From Epiperipatus broadwayi (lineage: Eukaryota > Onychophora > Udeonychophora > Euonychophora > Peripatidae), in assembly GCA_028023455.1 (NCBI GenBank), contig JAQFVV010000519.1, positions 23,501-87,500 on the forward strand: a stretch of 64,000 nucleotides of DNA, given 5' to 3'. Shown piece by piece: positions 50,861 to 64,000 of this stretch. Under the pieces are notes generated by a model that was not told where the DNA came from, did no database searches, and was given only the letters and a program-made list of their open reading frames with translations. Position 1 is the stretch's first letter. Every line of letters begins with the position of its first letter. The position numbers were made by a program, and so were the translations under genes.

Positions 50861-51599
50861 GACTGCTACATCATTTCTCTTTATAATCTTGAAAAAAAAC
50901 TGCCTTAGTAATATTAATGATTGACTTTCTTTTAAAACTACATATTGTTAGATCACTCTCCTCCCCAAACAAAAATTGAACTGACCACTAAATATTGTTT
51001 CATTCATTTATATTGTGAATCTTTGATCAAAGAAAAGGAGAACCTGGAAATCTTGTCTTGAGATAAAAGATCAAAGCTTCACAAGTTGATGTTCTATTGT
51101 GATTTTACAAGAAAATTAATAATCACGCTTTATCCTATCAAAGCACCTCTTTTCTAAAAAAATCTTAGATCACAGATGGCAATCTATAGTCACTAGAAAT
51201 AGGTGTAAAAATACTTTATGTTTAAACATTCATACTCACACGTGTACATTTTCACATCCTAATCTGCTAATCATAATCACTTTATTTTACACTTTCTTTC
51301 TGATCTATTTTGTTTAATAAAAATATAGTTAAATAATTTCAACACATTATTTAATAAAAGATAATAAATCCCTATATTAAATATTGTTTCTCACTACCTT
51401 TTTCTCTTTATAACTGCTTATTTATTAACTATTTATAAACTATATAATAATAAATACACACATAAATCTATATATATATAAAATAATTTTCTTTAAATTA
51501 AATAATATATCTGTGTGTTTGAAATGAGTCATATACATACAATATATATATATTGTTATACTTAATATATCATATATATATATATATATATATTGTTAT
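50861..51599. other. Spacer between two PLE relics
   Basis: Non-coding. At 51541-51605 the flank TTGTTATACTTAAT occurs twice around (TA)n arrays. Confidence 0.45.
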
Positions 51600-51675
51600 A
51601 CTTAATGTTTTCACGGTTATATGATGTAGATAAATTATAACTTTTTGGGATATACCATGTATTATTTTCCATTGA

Positions 51676-51710
51676 GCACTGATATTTCAATGGAATAGCA
51701 ACCATCATTT
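51676..51710 (-). ncRNA. Weak hammerhead-like motif in the PLE-E 3' region
   Basis: Minus strand: TGATGG, loop, CCATT, then GAAATATC, where ATAT could form a minimal stem III with C at the cleavage site. The core box and stem II are imperfect. It was noted because the position matches that in PLE-A and PLE-D. Confidence 0.25.
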
Positions 51711-51758
51711 TTAAGGTTAACTTTTTAAAAAAAAACCGTTAGATCTTAACAAATAATG

Positions 51759-53165
51759 TTACTGTGTGCGAGATGAGAAATGAGATTCCAGTTCAGCATT
51801 CACAATATGAGGCTTATCAAAATGTTTATTTTCCTCAGTATTTTTACTTGTTAATTTTAAGTTAATATTGGATAAAAAGAGAGGTTTCCACATAGCTGGA
51901 ATACGTTGTGCTTCATCAGTTCTATTTAAAACAGTAGGTCTCTTTAATATTTCAATTGACTCTCTCATGGTTCTTAAATCACATCTTTCCAAATTAGCAA
52001 GTATTTTTGTATTGTCAAAATTAGGTTTGTGACAAGTTTCTAAATAATGGGAAGTAAAAACTGATGTGCTAATTTTTTGTTGAAAAGTATTTTTATGTTC
52101 CTTAATTCTTACATTAATTTGTCTATTAGACTGACTCACGTAGCCTCTTGAACACTGGAAACATGGAATTTCATAAACTCCTTGGTGTTCTAAAAGTATT
52201 CTGTCTTTAGGTTTATATAAAAAATAACCAATTTTTTTGCCAGTAGAAAAAGTGGTCTTTATATTAAAACAAGATAGTCTCCTACTGATTTTATCAGTAA
52301 CCCCCTAATGTAAGGCAAAATTACTCTATTAAAAGAAAAATTATCAATTATATCCTCTTTTTTTTCTTTTTTAGTATTAATGTTATATAAAGCCTTACAT
52401 ATGATGTTTTTATTATAATTATTAGAAAGCAGAATGCTTTTTGTAAGTTTTATTTCTCAAGAAAGATGTTTTTTATCAGATAAATTATAAGCTTTAGTGA
52501 AAAGATTTTTAGCTACAGAAAAAATTTGTGCAGGATGATGATGAGAATTAAAATTAAGATATTTGTTTGTATGAGTGGATTTTCTGTAAAGTGATAATGA
52601 CAATGTTTCATCACATTTTCTGGCAATTAAAACATCCAGCAAAGAAAGTGATCTGTTATTTTCCACTTCCATAGTAAATTTAATATTTGGATGCCAATTA
52701 TTTATGAAAGCAAGAAAAAAAATTTGAAGAATCAATTTCATGAGGCCATATGACAAAAGTATCATCCACATATCTAAGCCAAATAGAAGGTTTTTAGTAG
52801 CTGCACATAATACTTGACTTTCAAAATTTCCATGAAAAGATCAGCAATGACAGGTGGCAGTGGGGATCCCATAGAAAGTCCTTTAATTTGTTTAAACAGT
52901 TGAGAATTATAAACAAAAAATGTATTTTCAAGGCAATGTTTTGCTAACGGAATAATAAAATCAGGTAAATCATTGTTCTGAGCTATTATATTTAATGCTT
53001 CTTCAACAGGAATATTAGTAAACATAGAAGAAATGTTAAAACTAACCTATAAATCAGTTCCAGTTAGTTTTAAGTTTTTAATTATTGAAATAAAATGGCT
53101 TGAATTTCTAATTCTTGAAGGAATTTTGTCTGTCAATGCCACATCTCATTTCAATAATACTGTAG
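51759..53165 (-). pseudogene. PLE-E polyprotein relic (RT core and GIY-YIG)
   Basis: Minus strand from 53165: LTDKIPSRIRNSSHFISIIK, one stop, then VSFNISSMFTNIPVEEALNI and KQIKGLSMGSPLPPVIADLF (RT fingers and palm). A frameshift at a homopolymer near 52770 hides WLRYVDDTFVIW, the catalytic YVDD box, which is intact in its own frame. Then HPNIKFTMEVENN, LLDVLIARKCDETLSLSLYR and THTNKYLNFNSHHHP. After a gap, GVYEIPCFQCSRGYVSQSN (GIY-YIG, with YIG changed to YVS) and VRIKEHKNTF, ending in a tail to 51759. It is the most complete RT in the window but is broken by at least one stop and two frameshifts, and the endonuclease motif is altered. Confidence 0.83.
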
Positions 53166-53170
53166 AATAG

Positions 53171-55889
53171 TGTTACAGTATTCATAGAATCTTGAAAAAG
53201 TACCAATCATGATTCTCACCACTTATTAGCAACTGTGTAAATTTGTAACATTTTAAAATCACTTTTAATTTTTCCTTAAAGGCTTTCATTTAATGTTTGT
53301 AATGAAAAAAAAAGAGTTTGTTTAATTATATGATTTCATCTTCATTTAGCTCCTTTTTGAATCATAATATTTCACTTTTTAGATAAGATCATTATTTTAT
53401 GGCACAATAAAAAGTTTGTTTTACTCTTTTTTTAGTTTATGGTCATCCATACTTTTTGTTCAATATTTAAGAGACTTCACCTTTTCTCTGAAATTCTCAT
53501 TTATGTCTTATATTTATGGACTCATTGATTAAAAATGAGGTTGTTTTAGTATTAATGTAATTCTTCAATTCAGTAATAACTGACCTTTCATGTTGTTCAA
53601 AGATTTTATGCTGTTTTATCATTAAATTAATTATTTCTCTTATTTCATTATACACTTGTATAACAATTGATACTATAATAGCCTTTCTACTCTAATAGCC
53701 TTTCTTAAGGCTACACTCACCTATATAGGAATATTTGCACTTACGTAAAATTTGGTATATAATACTAACTTTTGATAAGAGTATTTAGGATAGAGATTAT
53801 AAATATTTTCTCGTATCACACTTATCAATTAAGAGCTTGTTTGAGCAAGTGATACCTTCTCTGTATTTTATTTTTGTAAATACAAGCTGATAAAAGCTAT
53901 GTCATGTTATATATGACTTGCTTTATTGATAATGATATATACTGTAATGGTTCGGTCAATGAAGTATCAAGAGAAGGTCACATCTGATTATGGTTGGACC
54001 TAGGGTCTTTACATAGAATGCTGGATATGACTCAATGACATACATGACTCATCTCTCCATTGCATGAATTGTTCCTGTTGCTGTTGTATAGCATGCTGTT
54101 GACAATTCTACCTTGATGGACTCTGTTTTTCTCCCACTCTCCTTTTAATCATTCCATGCTGTATGAAGTAAGTATATGGCAATGTGTCTATATACTTTCC
54201 ATGGTTATGTGATTGATGCTCTCCCACAACAATCGGTTGTTCTAGCAAAAACACATTGTGCTGTCTTCCTATATATTAAAATTAAAGTTCAAATACTGCT
54301 TTAAATCAATATATATATATATATATTAAACGCGATAAAATGTGCTTTATCTAGTGTCTATCATATTAGATATATATGCATATTACACAGGTTTCTTCAT
54401 AAGTCTGAAATGATTTCTTCTACGTTCATGAACTGCTTAATTTTATGCGCACAATTTGTTTATCTGCAAAGTCTCTCGTTTGTTTTTCTAAATACTATGA
54501 CAAACTTGTTTTGAAAAATTAAAAAAAAAAAGATTTCAAATGACTGTTCCTATGTTGAACAAAACGTATTTTTTTCTTAAGTTGATCTCTTCATAGCAAC
54601 CTTATTCTCTGCGTCTATTGCTGTGTTTATTCATATATTGGGATGATCAATTCCTGAGGTTTAATTGTTTTATTAATTCATTCTTATTTGAGTAGTTTAG
54701 TATAACTCTTGACCTATGACTGTTACAATGATTAGTTTATCATCGTTTAAGTCATTGTTTAGTGTTTGCAAATGATGTAAAAACATAACAGAAAATAATT
54801 GATATCACATATATATGTCTGTACAAATTTATTTAAGTATTTAAATAATTTAACAGTTAATATTCAATTTACTTCACGAATATAAAGTAATATACAGTTT
54901 CAAATTTAATTATGGAATAACTATTTAAATTATGTTTTTATAGTTATTCACATTTATTTCTTCAAACTTATATAACAATATGTTAGGGTTTTTAAAAATC
55001 CTATCAGATATAAATCATGATTAAAGTTTAGTTCAACATTTCCGATGGCTAAGGTCAGTGTGAGTGAGATTTTAAGCCACTCTCACAATATATATGAACC
55101 ACATAGTTGAAAAATATCATGTTTGATTTAAAAGTATTTTTTAAAGTAGTTATATTTTATATTTTGAAATATATAAATTATTATTCAATTTCTTTTGTGA
55201 ATTGATTAAACTTGCATTAAACAAATTTATATATATACTTAAAAACAACACTCACTTTACTGCATGTTAAATTAAAAACTTTTCATTGGTATTAATTTTA
55301 TTTTTCTGTAAAAGCTTTAATTAGATAAAAGTTTTACAAATCTAGTCTGTAATTATGGATACAATTAGTAAACCACAAGGTGCCTTGAATTAATATAAGG
55401 GCAATTTGTGAAAATAAATTTTATGAAAAACAAGAAATTGTTATAAAAATTAAGATAAATAGATTAAATGTCATTTTCAGCAAAAAAGTTTAATTAACAC
55501 TATTAATTAAAAATAAAATCCTACACAAATTCTTAATTTAAAAATAATCTGTAAATCTTTATTTTCACATAGTATAAAATCATCCTAAACATATTTTAGA
55601 GTCATTGTTTTTGTCTTTGTATGAGATCTTCAAATCAGTCACCAGTTCAATCTCTGCAAAAAACCAGGAATTCAATGATAAGAATAATGGGCACATAATC
55701 AATCTCTCTGGTAGAATATATGACTGAATGATTGTGAGCCATCATTTTAGTATAAAGTACATTGATGCCATTCTTACCAGAAAACTAGTCATTTAATTAT
55801 CATTAAAAATACATCCAGTAGCAATGTAGAAAATGGAAAAAAATATCATCATGTAATTGCAATTTTACAAACTGCTTCAAAAGTTTTTC
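53171..55889. other. Intron 3, no gene seen
   Basis: It contains a partial copy of the 3681-4803 palindrome family at 53785-53935 and a (TA)n at 54310-54327. No open frame with a recognisable domain. Confidence 0.45.
53785..53935. repeat. Partial copy of the 3681-4803 foldback family
   Basis: TAGAGATTATAAATATTTTC, ACACTTATCAATTAAGAGC, TACAAGCT-ATAAAAG and GTCATGTTATATATGA match the right half of the palindrome in the same order. Confidence 0.7.
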
Positions 55890-55899
55890 TTATATATTG

Positions 55900-56590
55900 T
55901 GTATTCACAATTAGTAATTGAATTGATGGATAATAAAGTATATTAAAAACAAAGTATATCTGCCAGCATAATGTTTTTGAGAAATGAAACCTAAAAAAGA
56001 GTGAGCTTGAATATTGTGATGTAATTCTGGCATGTAGTACAATAAATCAATTAGAGATCTGTGTTGCTGTGTGTAGAAGAGTATGAATTCAGCAGAAAAC
56101 AACCCTCTCCACACAAGAACACAATGTTGACAAGGTGTAGATATTTTAAATTGAAATACTGATAGCTTACATTGAAATCTACACATATTATTGGTGACAC
56201 CCCTGAGGAGATTACAGCATTAATTTTGGTTGTTGATGATGAAATCAGGTTAGAATTGTTTTGAAAATAGATGTAAATTATAATTAGAAACATATGAGCA
56301 ATCATGATATCAAAATTAATAGTTCACTGCTCAAATAAACTGTCTTATATTTTCCATAATTTAATTTTCTATTAATTAAGAGTTCTACATCTGAAAAGAT
56401 CAAGTTAGATGGATAGAACTGAAATGTTTTTGGAAAGCAAGGAACTGCCAGTGCAACTTTGTTTCTGATATGCAAACTATTTGAAATTGACTTGTGTCCA
56501 GCTATCTCTTTAAGGCAAACACCCTGTCGATGGAATTTAAACCCCTGATATTGATTCCCCATATTTTTAGGATTATATTTATAATGATAG
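55900..56590 (-). pseudogene. LINE ORF2 N-terminus: APE endonuclease relic
   Basis: Minus strand: ILKIWGINIRGLNSIDR fits the 'I..WNIRGL' start of APE-type LINE endonucleases. FQIVCISETKLHW fits the 'Ixx(L/I)QETK' catalytic Glu motif about 30 residues on. Later ICVDFNVSY fits the 'GDFN' motif. They are split by frameshifts and stops. The RT that should follow is not seen, so the element is truncated at about 55.9 kb. Confidence 0.62.
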
Positions 56591-56680
56591 AGTGGTTAGT
56601 GAAGAGTCTTTGGATTATTGGTCAGAGCATGGGTCATCTGTCAATATTATTTGATCCTCCAGTTCAAGAGAATCTTTGGA

Positions 56681-57912
56681 CTATAGGCTAAAGTTGTTGT
56701 GTATTGAATCTGATTGGTTCAAACATATGGAACCAATTGTTATACTTTGAATTTCACTAGCATTTGTTTCAGTTAAAACATTACCATCTGTGACAATATG
56801 AGTCTGAGTGAGCATTTCATCCACTTTTGGATCAAAGAGATTGGTATGCTTTTTGTCTTTTCTTCCCCTTGGGCTTCTTGGTTTGATCACCAGTTGAGGC
56901 TCATGTTCATCTATCAAGTTTGAATTTAACACAGAGTTGCCAGTCACTTCCATCTGCAAAACAGAGTTGTCTAGAATTTTCTTTTTAAATTTATTTGTGG
57001 CCTGACTATTGTTGTTTGGCTGAAATGCTGCTTGTTGGTTGAGGTCACTGTCACTGGAAAATTGGCAGTATAATGACTTGCTGCACTCTTTCTTGAAGTC
57101 ATCTAAGCTCTTGTCTATGTGGGAAGGAAGGTAATCCATGTCTCCATCTTTTGCAGTTACAGTAGTTTGGAAAGTTTCCATTGGCTCTTGGGAGGTTGTT
57201 TGGAATTGGTTTCTGACTCTTTTGACCCACTTCATGGGAAATTGGGAGCTACACTGTGTGTTAAGTGATAGCCAAGTTGTGCTTCTATGCCATTAAGAGA
57301 TGCATTTATAGTTTCTGCTGTTCTTTTCATTGCATTTATGGCAGATCTTTTTGGGACAGGAATTCATCAGATGAGTCCTGTCCCCACACAGAAAGCATTT
57401 GGGCTGCACTCCACATACTGACACAAAGAAAGGGCTTCTGTTTTCCTCCAATACAGAAGACAAATCTATTGGTGAGATATCAGCACTGAGTTTTTATAAG
57501 AATGCAGTGATGCTGGACATGAGCTCTATCCCCACCTGCCTCTTGCATAGGTATTTAAAGTGGATTATAGTGTCATATATTGTCATGAGTTTCTGCATGT
57601 AATTTTGGGAGAAGTTGACATGACAGTTGCACACAAGTTTGTATGCCATTCTTCATTTGTTCATGTCAAGTTTGATTAAAAATTTCCAGTTCAAGGTGTT
57701 CTGGTCCCTTATAAAAAGTTCTCCCTGCAACAAGTTGTAGAATTCAATAATCAAATATTTCCTGTTTGGGTAGCGACATCCCCTTTTGATTTTTTTACTG
57801 AAGTTTTGTTTTTTGATTAATGTGAAAAGGTATTATATTGGAAATGGGAACAAGTTACAGTTATTATTGGTGGTACTTAGTATGAGATTGTTGTCATTAT
57901 AATAATTTGCAA

Positions 57913-57955
<43 letters not shown>

Positions 57956-57965
57956 ATATACCAAT

Positions 57966-58000
<35 letters not shown>

Positions 58001-58990
58001 ATTGGTTTTATTCTAGCAATGAATTTGTTGCTTATGGTGTGATAGTATTCACCCTTAAGGTTTGGGTTGTTTTGATCTGAGAGCTATTTGAATAGCTTAT
58101 CAGTATTGTGGATTTATTTCTCATCAAAGTTGATGAGGGAGAGATTCAGAGTTTGGTCTTGTACACTTTGTTTTTCCATGTTGACATTCCCTTTTCCTAA
58201 TGTGAATGCATAATTCTACATATTATATAGATTAGCATTAATTATTTGTTTATTTGGAATGTTTGAATTGACATTTAAAAATGGGAACTCTAATTCAGGT
58301 CTATTTTCTTTTGTTTGTGACACACACAATGATGACAACATGTTAAACTATTGTGGTCACTTTTAAAACTGTTACAGTGAGTTTTTTCATTGACATTTTC
58401 ATTTGAATCTCTTTGTGAAAGACTATTAGGGTTAGAAACCATTTGAGATAATGTTTTTCCATTTATGTTTGCTTGATTTGGATTTAAAAGTAAATTGGCT
58501 TGGTCAATTTGTTGGTGAGCCATTTCGTTTCACTGCAGTTTGGCAGTTTCTGGTGAAGCACCCTCTTCATTTTTAATATTTGCGGTCTTTTTATATGTTT
58601 GTGATCTCAAATTTCTTTGTGGCGATGTATTTTTCAAATTATTGTTACTATTTTTTGAGGGACTGAGTGTGTCATTCTCTTGTAAAGATGTCTTGGTCTT
58701 GTTCTGTAGGATTTTTAAAGTTTCATTGATGTTTTTGTGTAATCATTCGATGCAATAGTATCATGTTTTTGATTCATTTGCACAGCTGAAGATTTAGAAA
58801 TAGATGTTTTTTTCTTGATTCTGGAAATTATTTTGGGCACTTTTAGACAGCTCTGTATAATTTTGGACTGCTTTATAAGATTTTAAAAAACTGTTCGTAA
58901 TTTTAAAGTTTTTTTCTGGGTACTTAATATAGGCATTTTCAGGATTTGCTCAGCCTGGACAGCACTACTGGAATCCATCATATTTTTGAA
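56681..58990 (-). pseudogene. LINE ORF1 (gag-like) relic with CCHC zinc knuckles
   Basis: Read on the minus strand. The N-terminal part (about 58990-58290) is polar and Asn/Gln/Lys rich, with frame changes. NLSLINFDEK, DKLFKYLSDQNNPNLKGEYY-type sequence follows to 58010, broken by the (TA)n array. From about 57810 to 56681 one frame runs with only three stop codons: RGCRYPNRKYLIIEFYNLLQ, LMTIYDTIIHFKYLCKRQVG, then KCFLCGDRTHLMNSC (a CX2CX4HX4C knuckle) and ICHKCNEKNSRNYKC, then a hydrophilic tail of 184 residues from 57235. The RNA-binding gag-like role is from family knowledge. The region resembles proteins often annotated as CCHC zinc finger genes, but it is a transposon ORF here because an APE endonuclease follows. 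Confidence 0.72.
57905..58006. repeat. (TA)n arrays with inverted flank inside LINE ORF1
   Basis: Two (TA)n arrays surround AGAATATATACCAATCTTA. AGATTGGT follows the second array as an inverted partner. ORF1 homology resumes on either side. Confidence 0.85.
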
Positions 58991-59000
58991 AATCTGAGTT

Positions 59001-61846
59001 TCCTGACTTAAAGTATTGAGATTATTCCTCTCTTTAGGTTTCTAAGATAGGATAATTAATTAAAATATGTAACATTTCACTATTTTTGTACAACACTTAA
59101 AAACTTTTTTTGATAAAAATACAATATTAACAATATTTCCACGATATGATTTTGAGCAGATTTTACTGGTATGCGCCACCTCACGGACTATATGTGACTG
59201 TACTTTGAATAAATAGCATGAAAATATTTGCATTATAAATTACATAATGTTCACATTTCTGGATATTGATTGGTGAATACTAAGTTATTATAGAAACGCT
59301 ACACAAGAATAAAAACAAAAATAACATTTATTTTACATAAACAAATTTGATAAACATGAACATTATGGCAAGTCTGTTAAATTTTTTTTCAAAACATTGT
59401 TCCAGTAGTCCTATGCAGTTGCTTAAAGAAGAATACTTTTACAATTTAAACTTATTTAAAATGTATACATTAAATGAATAAAGTAAATGCCCATGATCTA
59501 TAGATCTTAGGTGGAGAAGTGCATCTTATAAGTACGAGATTATTTCAAGAAATTTTCATCCTTAAATTAAATAGTTATTATCATGATTATCATTAAAATA
59601 CTGTGTGTTTTTAAAGTGAAAAAACATTATTAAATTATACACAAATTTAATTAACATGCTTTATATCTTTCTGCATAAAATATATGTCCTAATACAATTC
59701 TCTAAATTGTATAATCTATAACTTTTACAAGTTCATTCATTACTTATCAATTCAACTGTCCTTAATTGATGAAGTTATATTAAATCTTTAAATTTATTTT
59801 ATATGGTACACATTCACACTGTATGCTATTGTAAGAACAATGAGACAACATGAATGATATTTAGACCATACCAATCCAGCAATCAATTTCTTCTGGATGT
59901 TAATGAAGCATATTGCTTATTTATGCTATTTTAGAATATAAATTTATAATTTTGAATAAAACATAGCAAAAACGATTTACACATCAAAACTTTCAACCTA
60001 CACATAGGGAATTAGAAATGCTTTTGAAAAAAGAATGATACACTTCAAAATAAAAAAAAAACCTATCAATTACTAAATAATAAAATATACACAATCAAAG
60101 ACATGGTGGTATATACAAGATACAGAAAATACTCCCAAGAGGAAAAGTTAAATAAAACAATGAACCTAGTAATGGCATGAACCCAAAATACACATCTACT
60201 TACTGAGAGAATAGAAATATGTTGGATTTTTGTCCCTAGACATAAATGTTGCTGTAAGCAACTAAAAAAGAGCAAGATATATACATCATCTTTCATAAAC
60301 ATATAAGCATTCGTTATAATACGCTTCTCATAATAAAGGACAAAGCAATTCTCTTTAAAGTAACCTAATACCAAATCATATTTTAGTAAATAGTATCATA
60401 AGTGAACTTCTGCCAGACACAGACACTCTAGACTTTAAAATGTAAATATTAAATGAAATTCACAATGGCAAATAATAAAAATAACTTATAAATATATGAA
60501 TTAAATCTAAAGCCTAACATTTTTCCAAAACCTTATATATAATTTAATGTCTGTATTTTTTCAAAGCAATATACATAATTATATAATTAAATATTTATAA
60601 ATATAGTAATTAGATAATTCAAAAAGTGTATCCACTTAGGATCGTATATGCATTAATAGTTTTTTTTTTATATATATATTATAAAGACTTCATACATGAA
60701 CACACAAATAAAATGTTAATAATGTATGGCCATATTTCGTAAATAATCAAACATATAATTGTCAGGACAGTTTTGAACACTTCTCACAGAATTACTCTGG
60801 TTTTCCATTTTATGTAAAACAGGTAATTATTTTAACATAATAATTAATCACACATTCTTCTTTTCCAATTTAAGCAAGATTTCCCAAGCAATATATTTAA
60901 TACAGGCTTTGTTCATAAGCGTTTTTTTCTAAATTAAGGAGATTGTCTAGGTAAAACATCTAATATAGTAAGTTTGCCATACATACTTTTTTTTATAATT
61001 AAGCAAGTTTTCTGAACAAAACATTCAAATATAATGCAGTTTAATCAAAATAATTTTATATATTGGTTTGATCATAAGTTTCTTCTCTAAATTTAAATAG
61101 ATTTGTAGTAAACATTTAATTATAGCAGTTTTCAAAGAAATTAGCAAGATTCTTCTAATCATTCAGAACTTAATAGAATATATAAATTCTATAATAGTAA
61201 TCATTATGTTTATAAAGCGCAAAAATTCATTACATAAAGTAATATATGTTAAGGCTACAACCTTAAAACTATGGGCCTAAAAATTGATGAGGGTGCAGAG
61301 GTCCCTACTAACGTTTTTTCAAGCACATAGTTTTAAGAGCATAGCTATAATATATATATATTACTTTAATAGTAATCATTGTAAAAATTAATAGTATTTA
61401 GTTGATAAATGTAATTTACTAATACTATTACCATAGCATTTCACAATACAATAAGTTTTAAACATTTTTTTTTTCATTTTGAATAAACTTTTTGAAAACA
61501 AAAGATAATTTATCAAGCATTTTTTAAGTCAAGATCATAAATAAATAACTAATTAATTGTTGAGGCTAATATAATATCATTAGTGTCCAAAACAAATGTT
61601 TTTCTGCCGAATAATTAGTTCCTTTAAATAAATTAATCCAAGACAAACTGTTTATTACATAGCAAAACATTTTAAAAGTTTTTGACAATTATTATTATTA
61701 TCTTAACGAGTTATAAAACAATGTTAAAACTGTATTAGCTGACATTAAGATAGTCTTCCAGTGAATTTTGTTCTAAAATAAAAAAATTAAATAGTATGTG
61801 AAATGTAATTAATATACATATTATATAAATAACATTTTTAATTTAG
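59001..61846. other. End of lectin intron 3
   Basis: AT-rich. A 102-residue hydrophobic frame at 60066-60374 (minus) has no recognisable domain. No RNA gene or repeat family was recognised. Confidence 0.42.
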
Positions 61847-62004
61847 ATTTTCTTATTACTATGATGGCTGCAACATCCAAAAACGTTTGGATTGGTCTTA
61901 ATGATTTATCTGAATCATTAATTTTTTTCTGGTCAGATAATTCTCCTTATGAATATTTTAATTGGAATAAAGATGAACCAAGTGACTTATATTGGTATAA
62001 TAAG
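61847..62004 (+). CDS. C-type lectin gene, exon d (core of CTLD 2, WIGL motif)
   Basis: This exon carries the hallmark VWIGLNDL motif of CTLDs. It is followed by FFWSDNSPYEYFNWNKDEPS, where EPS takes the place of the sugar-specificity triplet. Neither EPN nor QPD is present, as in CTLD 1. The acceptor is ATTTAG at 61841-61846 and the donor is AAG|GTATGT at 62005. It enters in phase 1 from 43504 and leaves in phase 0 after YWYNK. The upstream intron is 18.3 kb. A long (TA)n array starts 25 bases after the donor. The rest of CTLD 2, with the third and fourth conserved Cys, should lie in a later exon; see the doubtful candidate at 63031. The exon pattern differs from CTLD 1, where an intron precedes the WSDG segment. 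Confidence 0.87.
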
Positions 62005-62024
62005 GTATGTAAAATTGTTTCATG

Positions 62025-62029
<5 letters not shown>

Positions 62030-62109
<80 letters not shown>
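62030..62109. repeat. (TA)n microsatellite after a lectin donor site
   Basis: About 80 bp of TA repeat, 25 bases after the GTATGT donor of exon d. Confidence 0.97.
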
Positions 62110-62110
<1 letters not shown>

Positions 62111-62236
62111 CAAGCAATTTGTTGTAGTGATTGATTTATTTAGACAAGAGTGATGTGATAAATATATAGATTGATAATGAATAAGGAGATAAATAGATAT
62201 ATAGGCAAATACATAAATATATAGATAAACATATAG

Positions 62237-64000
<1,764 letters not shown>

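Larger units (their letters stand above)
51600..53170 (-). mobile_element. Penelope-like relic PLE-E
   Basis: Minus strand, 5'-truncated, same branch as PLE-D by protein motifs but clearly a different copy. It covers RT fingers to GIY-YIG and a 3' segment with a hammerhead-like GAAATATC (51681-51688). Confidence 0.82.
55890..59000 (-). mobile_element. LINE relic with CCHC ORF1 and start of ORF2
   Basis: Minus-strand element of about 3.1 kb. ORF1 relic at about 58990-56681, then the first part of an ORF2 APE endonuclease (about 56580-55900). The RT is missing. This looks like an L1/Tx1-type layout (inference). A (TA)n array has grown inside ORF1 (57915-57998). Confidence 0.72.

Noticed and set aside
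56681-57235. 184-residue minus-strand frame as an independent host gene
   Set aside because: It continues in frame upstream into the CCHC knuckle and is followed by an APE endonuclease, so it belongs to a LINE.
57265-57602. Plus-strand frames of 67-74 residues
   Set aside because: Shadows of the minus-strand LINE ORF1 with its zinc knuckle.
60066-60374. 102-residue hydrophobic minus-strand frame
   Set aside because: Composition is as expected for AT-rich DNA, with no motif or supporting context.

Overview
The window looks like a stretch of a large, very AT-rich invertebrate (metazoan) nuclear genome. It has intron-split coding sequence with GT..AG boundaries, introns of 15-19 kb, many long (TA)n and (ATT)n arrays, and several classes of decayed retroelements. 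I cannot fix the lineage. The mix of Penelope-like elements, LINEs, foldback elements and a multi-CTLD lectin fits a mollusc, cnidarian or chelicerate. I did not see the tRNA-derived SINE that I would expect to be frequent in cephalopods.

The only host gene I can support is a plus-strand C-type lectin with at least two tandem CTLDs (mannose-receptor-like layout). Four exons are visible: 8970-9076, 23815-23952, 43382-43504 and 61847-62004. Their intron phases fit one another, and the joined frame reads without a stop from the second half of one CTLD, through a linker, into most of a second CTLD. Both ends of the gene lie outside the window or are not recognisable.

Everything else is intronic or flanking repeat. 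Intron 1 (9077-23814) holds a Penelope-like element (PLE-A, minus) with repeated hammerhead-like termini, an inverted partial copy of it, a small foldback element and a degenerate LTR retrotransposon (about 15472-21405, minus). Intron 2 (23953-43381) holds a foldback of about 1 kb, a trinucleotide-repeat tract, several diverged tandem repeats and two PLE fragments (plus at 29.7 kb, minus at 39 kb). Intron 3 (43505-61846) holds a hammerhead-like foldback, a LINE reverse transcriptase relic (46.5-48.8 kb), two further PLE relics (49.8-50.9 and 51.6-53.2 kb) and a LINE with a CCHC ORF1 and the start of an APE endonuclease (55.9-59.0 kb), all on the minus strand. The first 8.9 kb is dominated by inverted-repeat (foldback) elements.

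All retroelement coding copies carry stops, frameshifts or lost catalytic residues, so none looks active. The most interesting signals are hammerhead-ribozyme-like cores in PLE ends and in small palindromic elements, a foldback family with one long and one short member sharing termini, and recurrent duplication of short flanks around (TA)n arrays. I found no clearly new gene system. These are candidates for checking.
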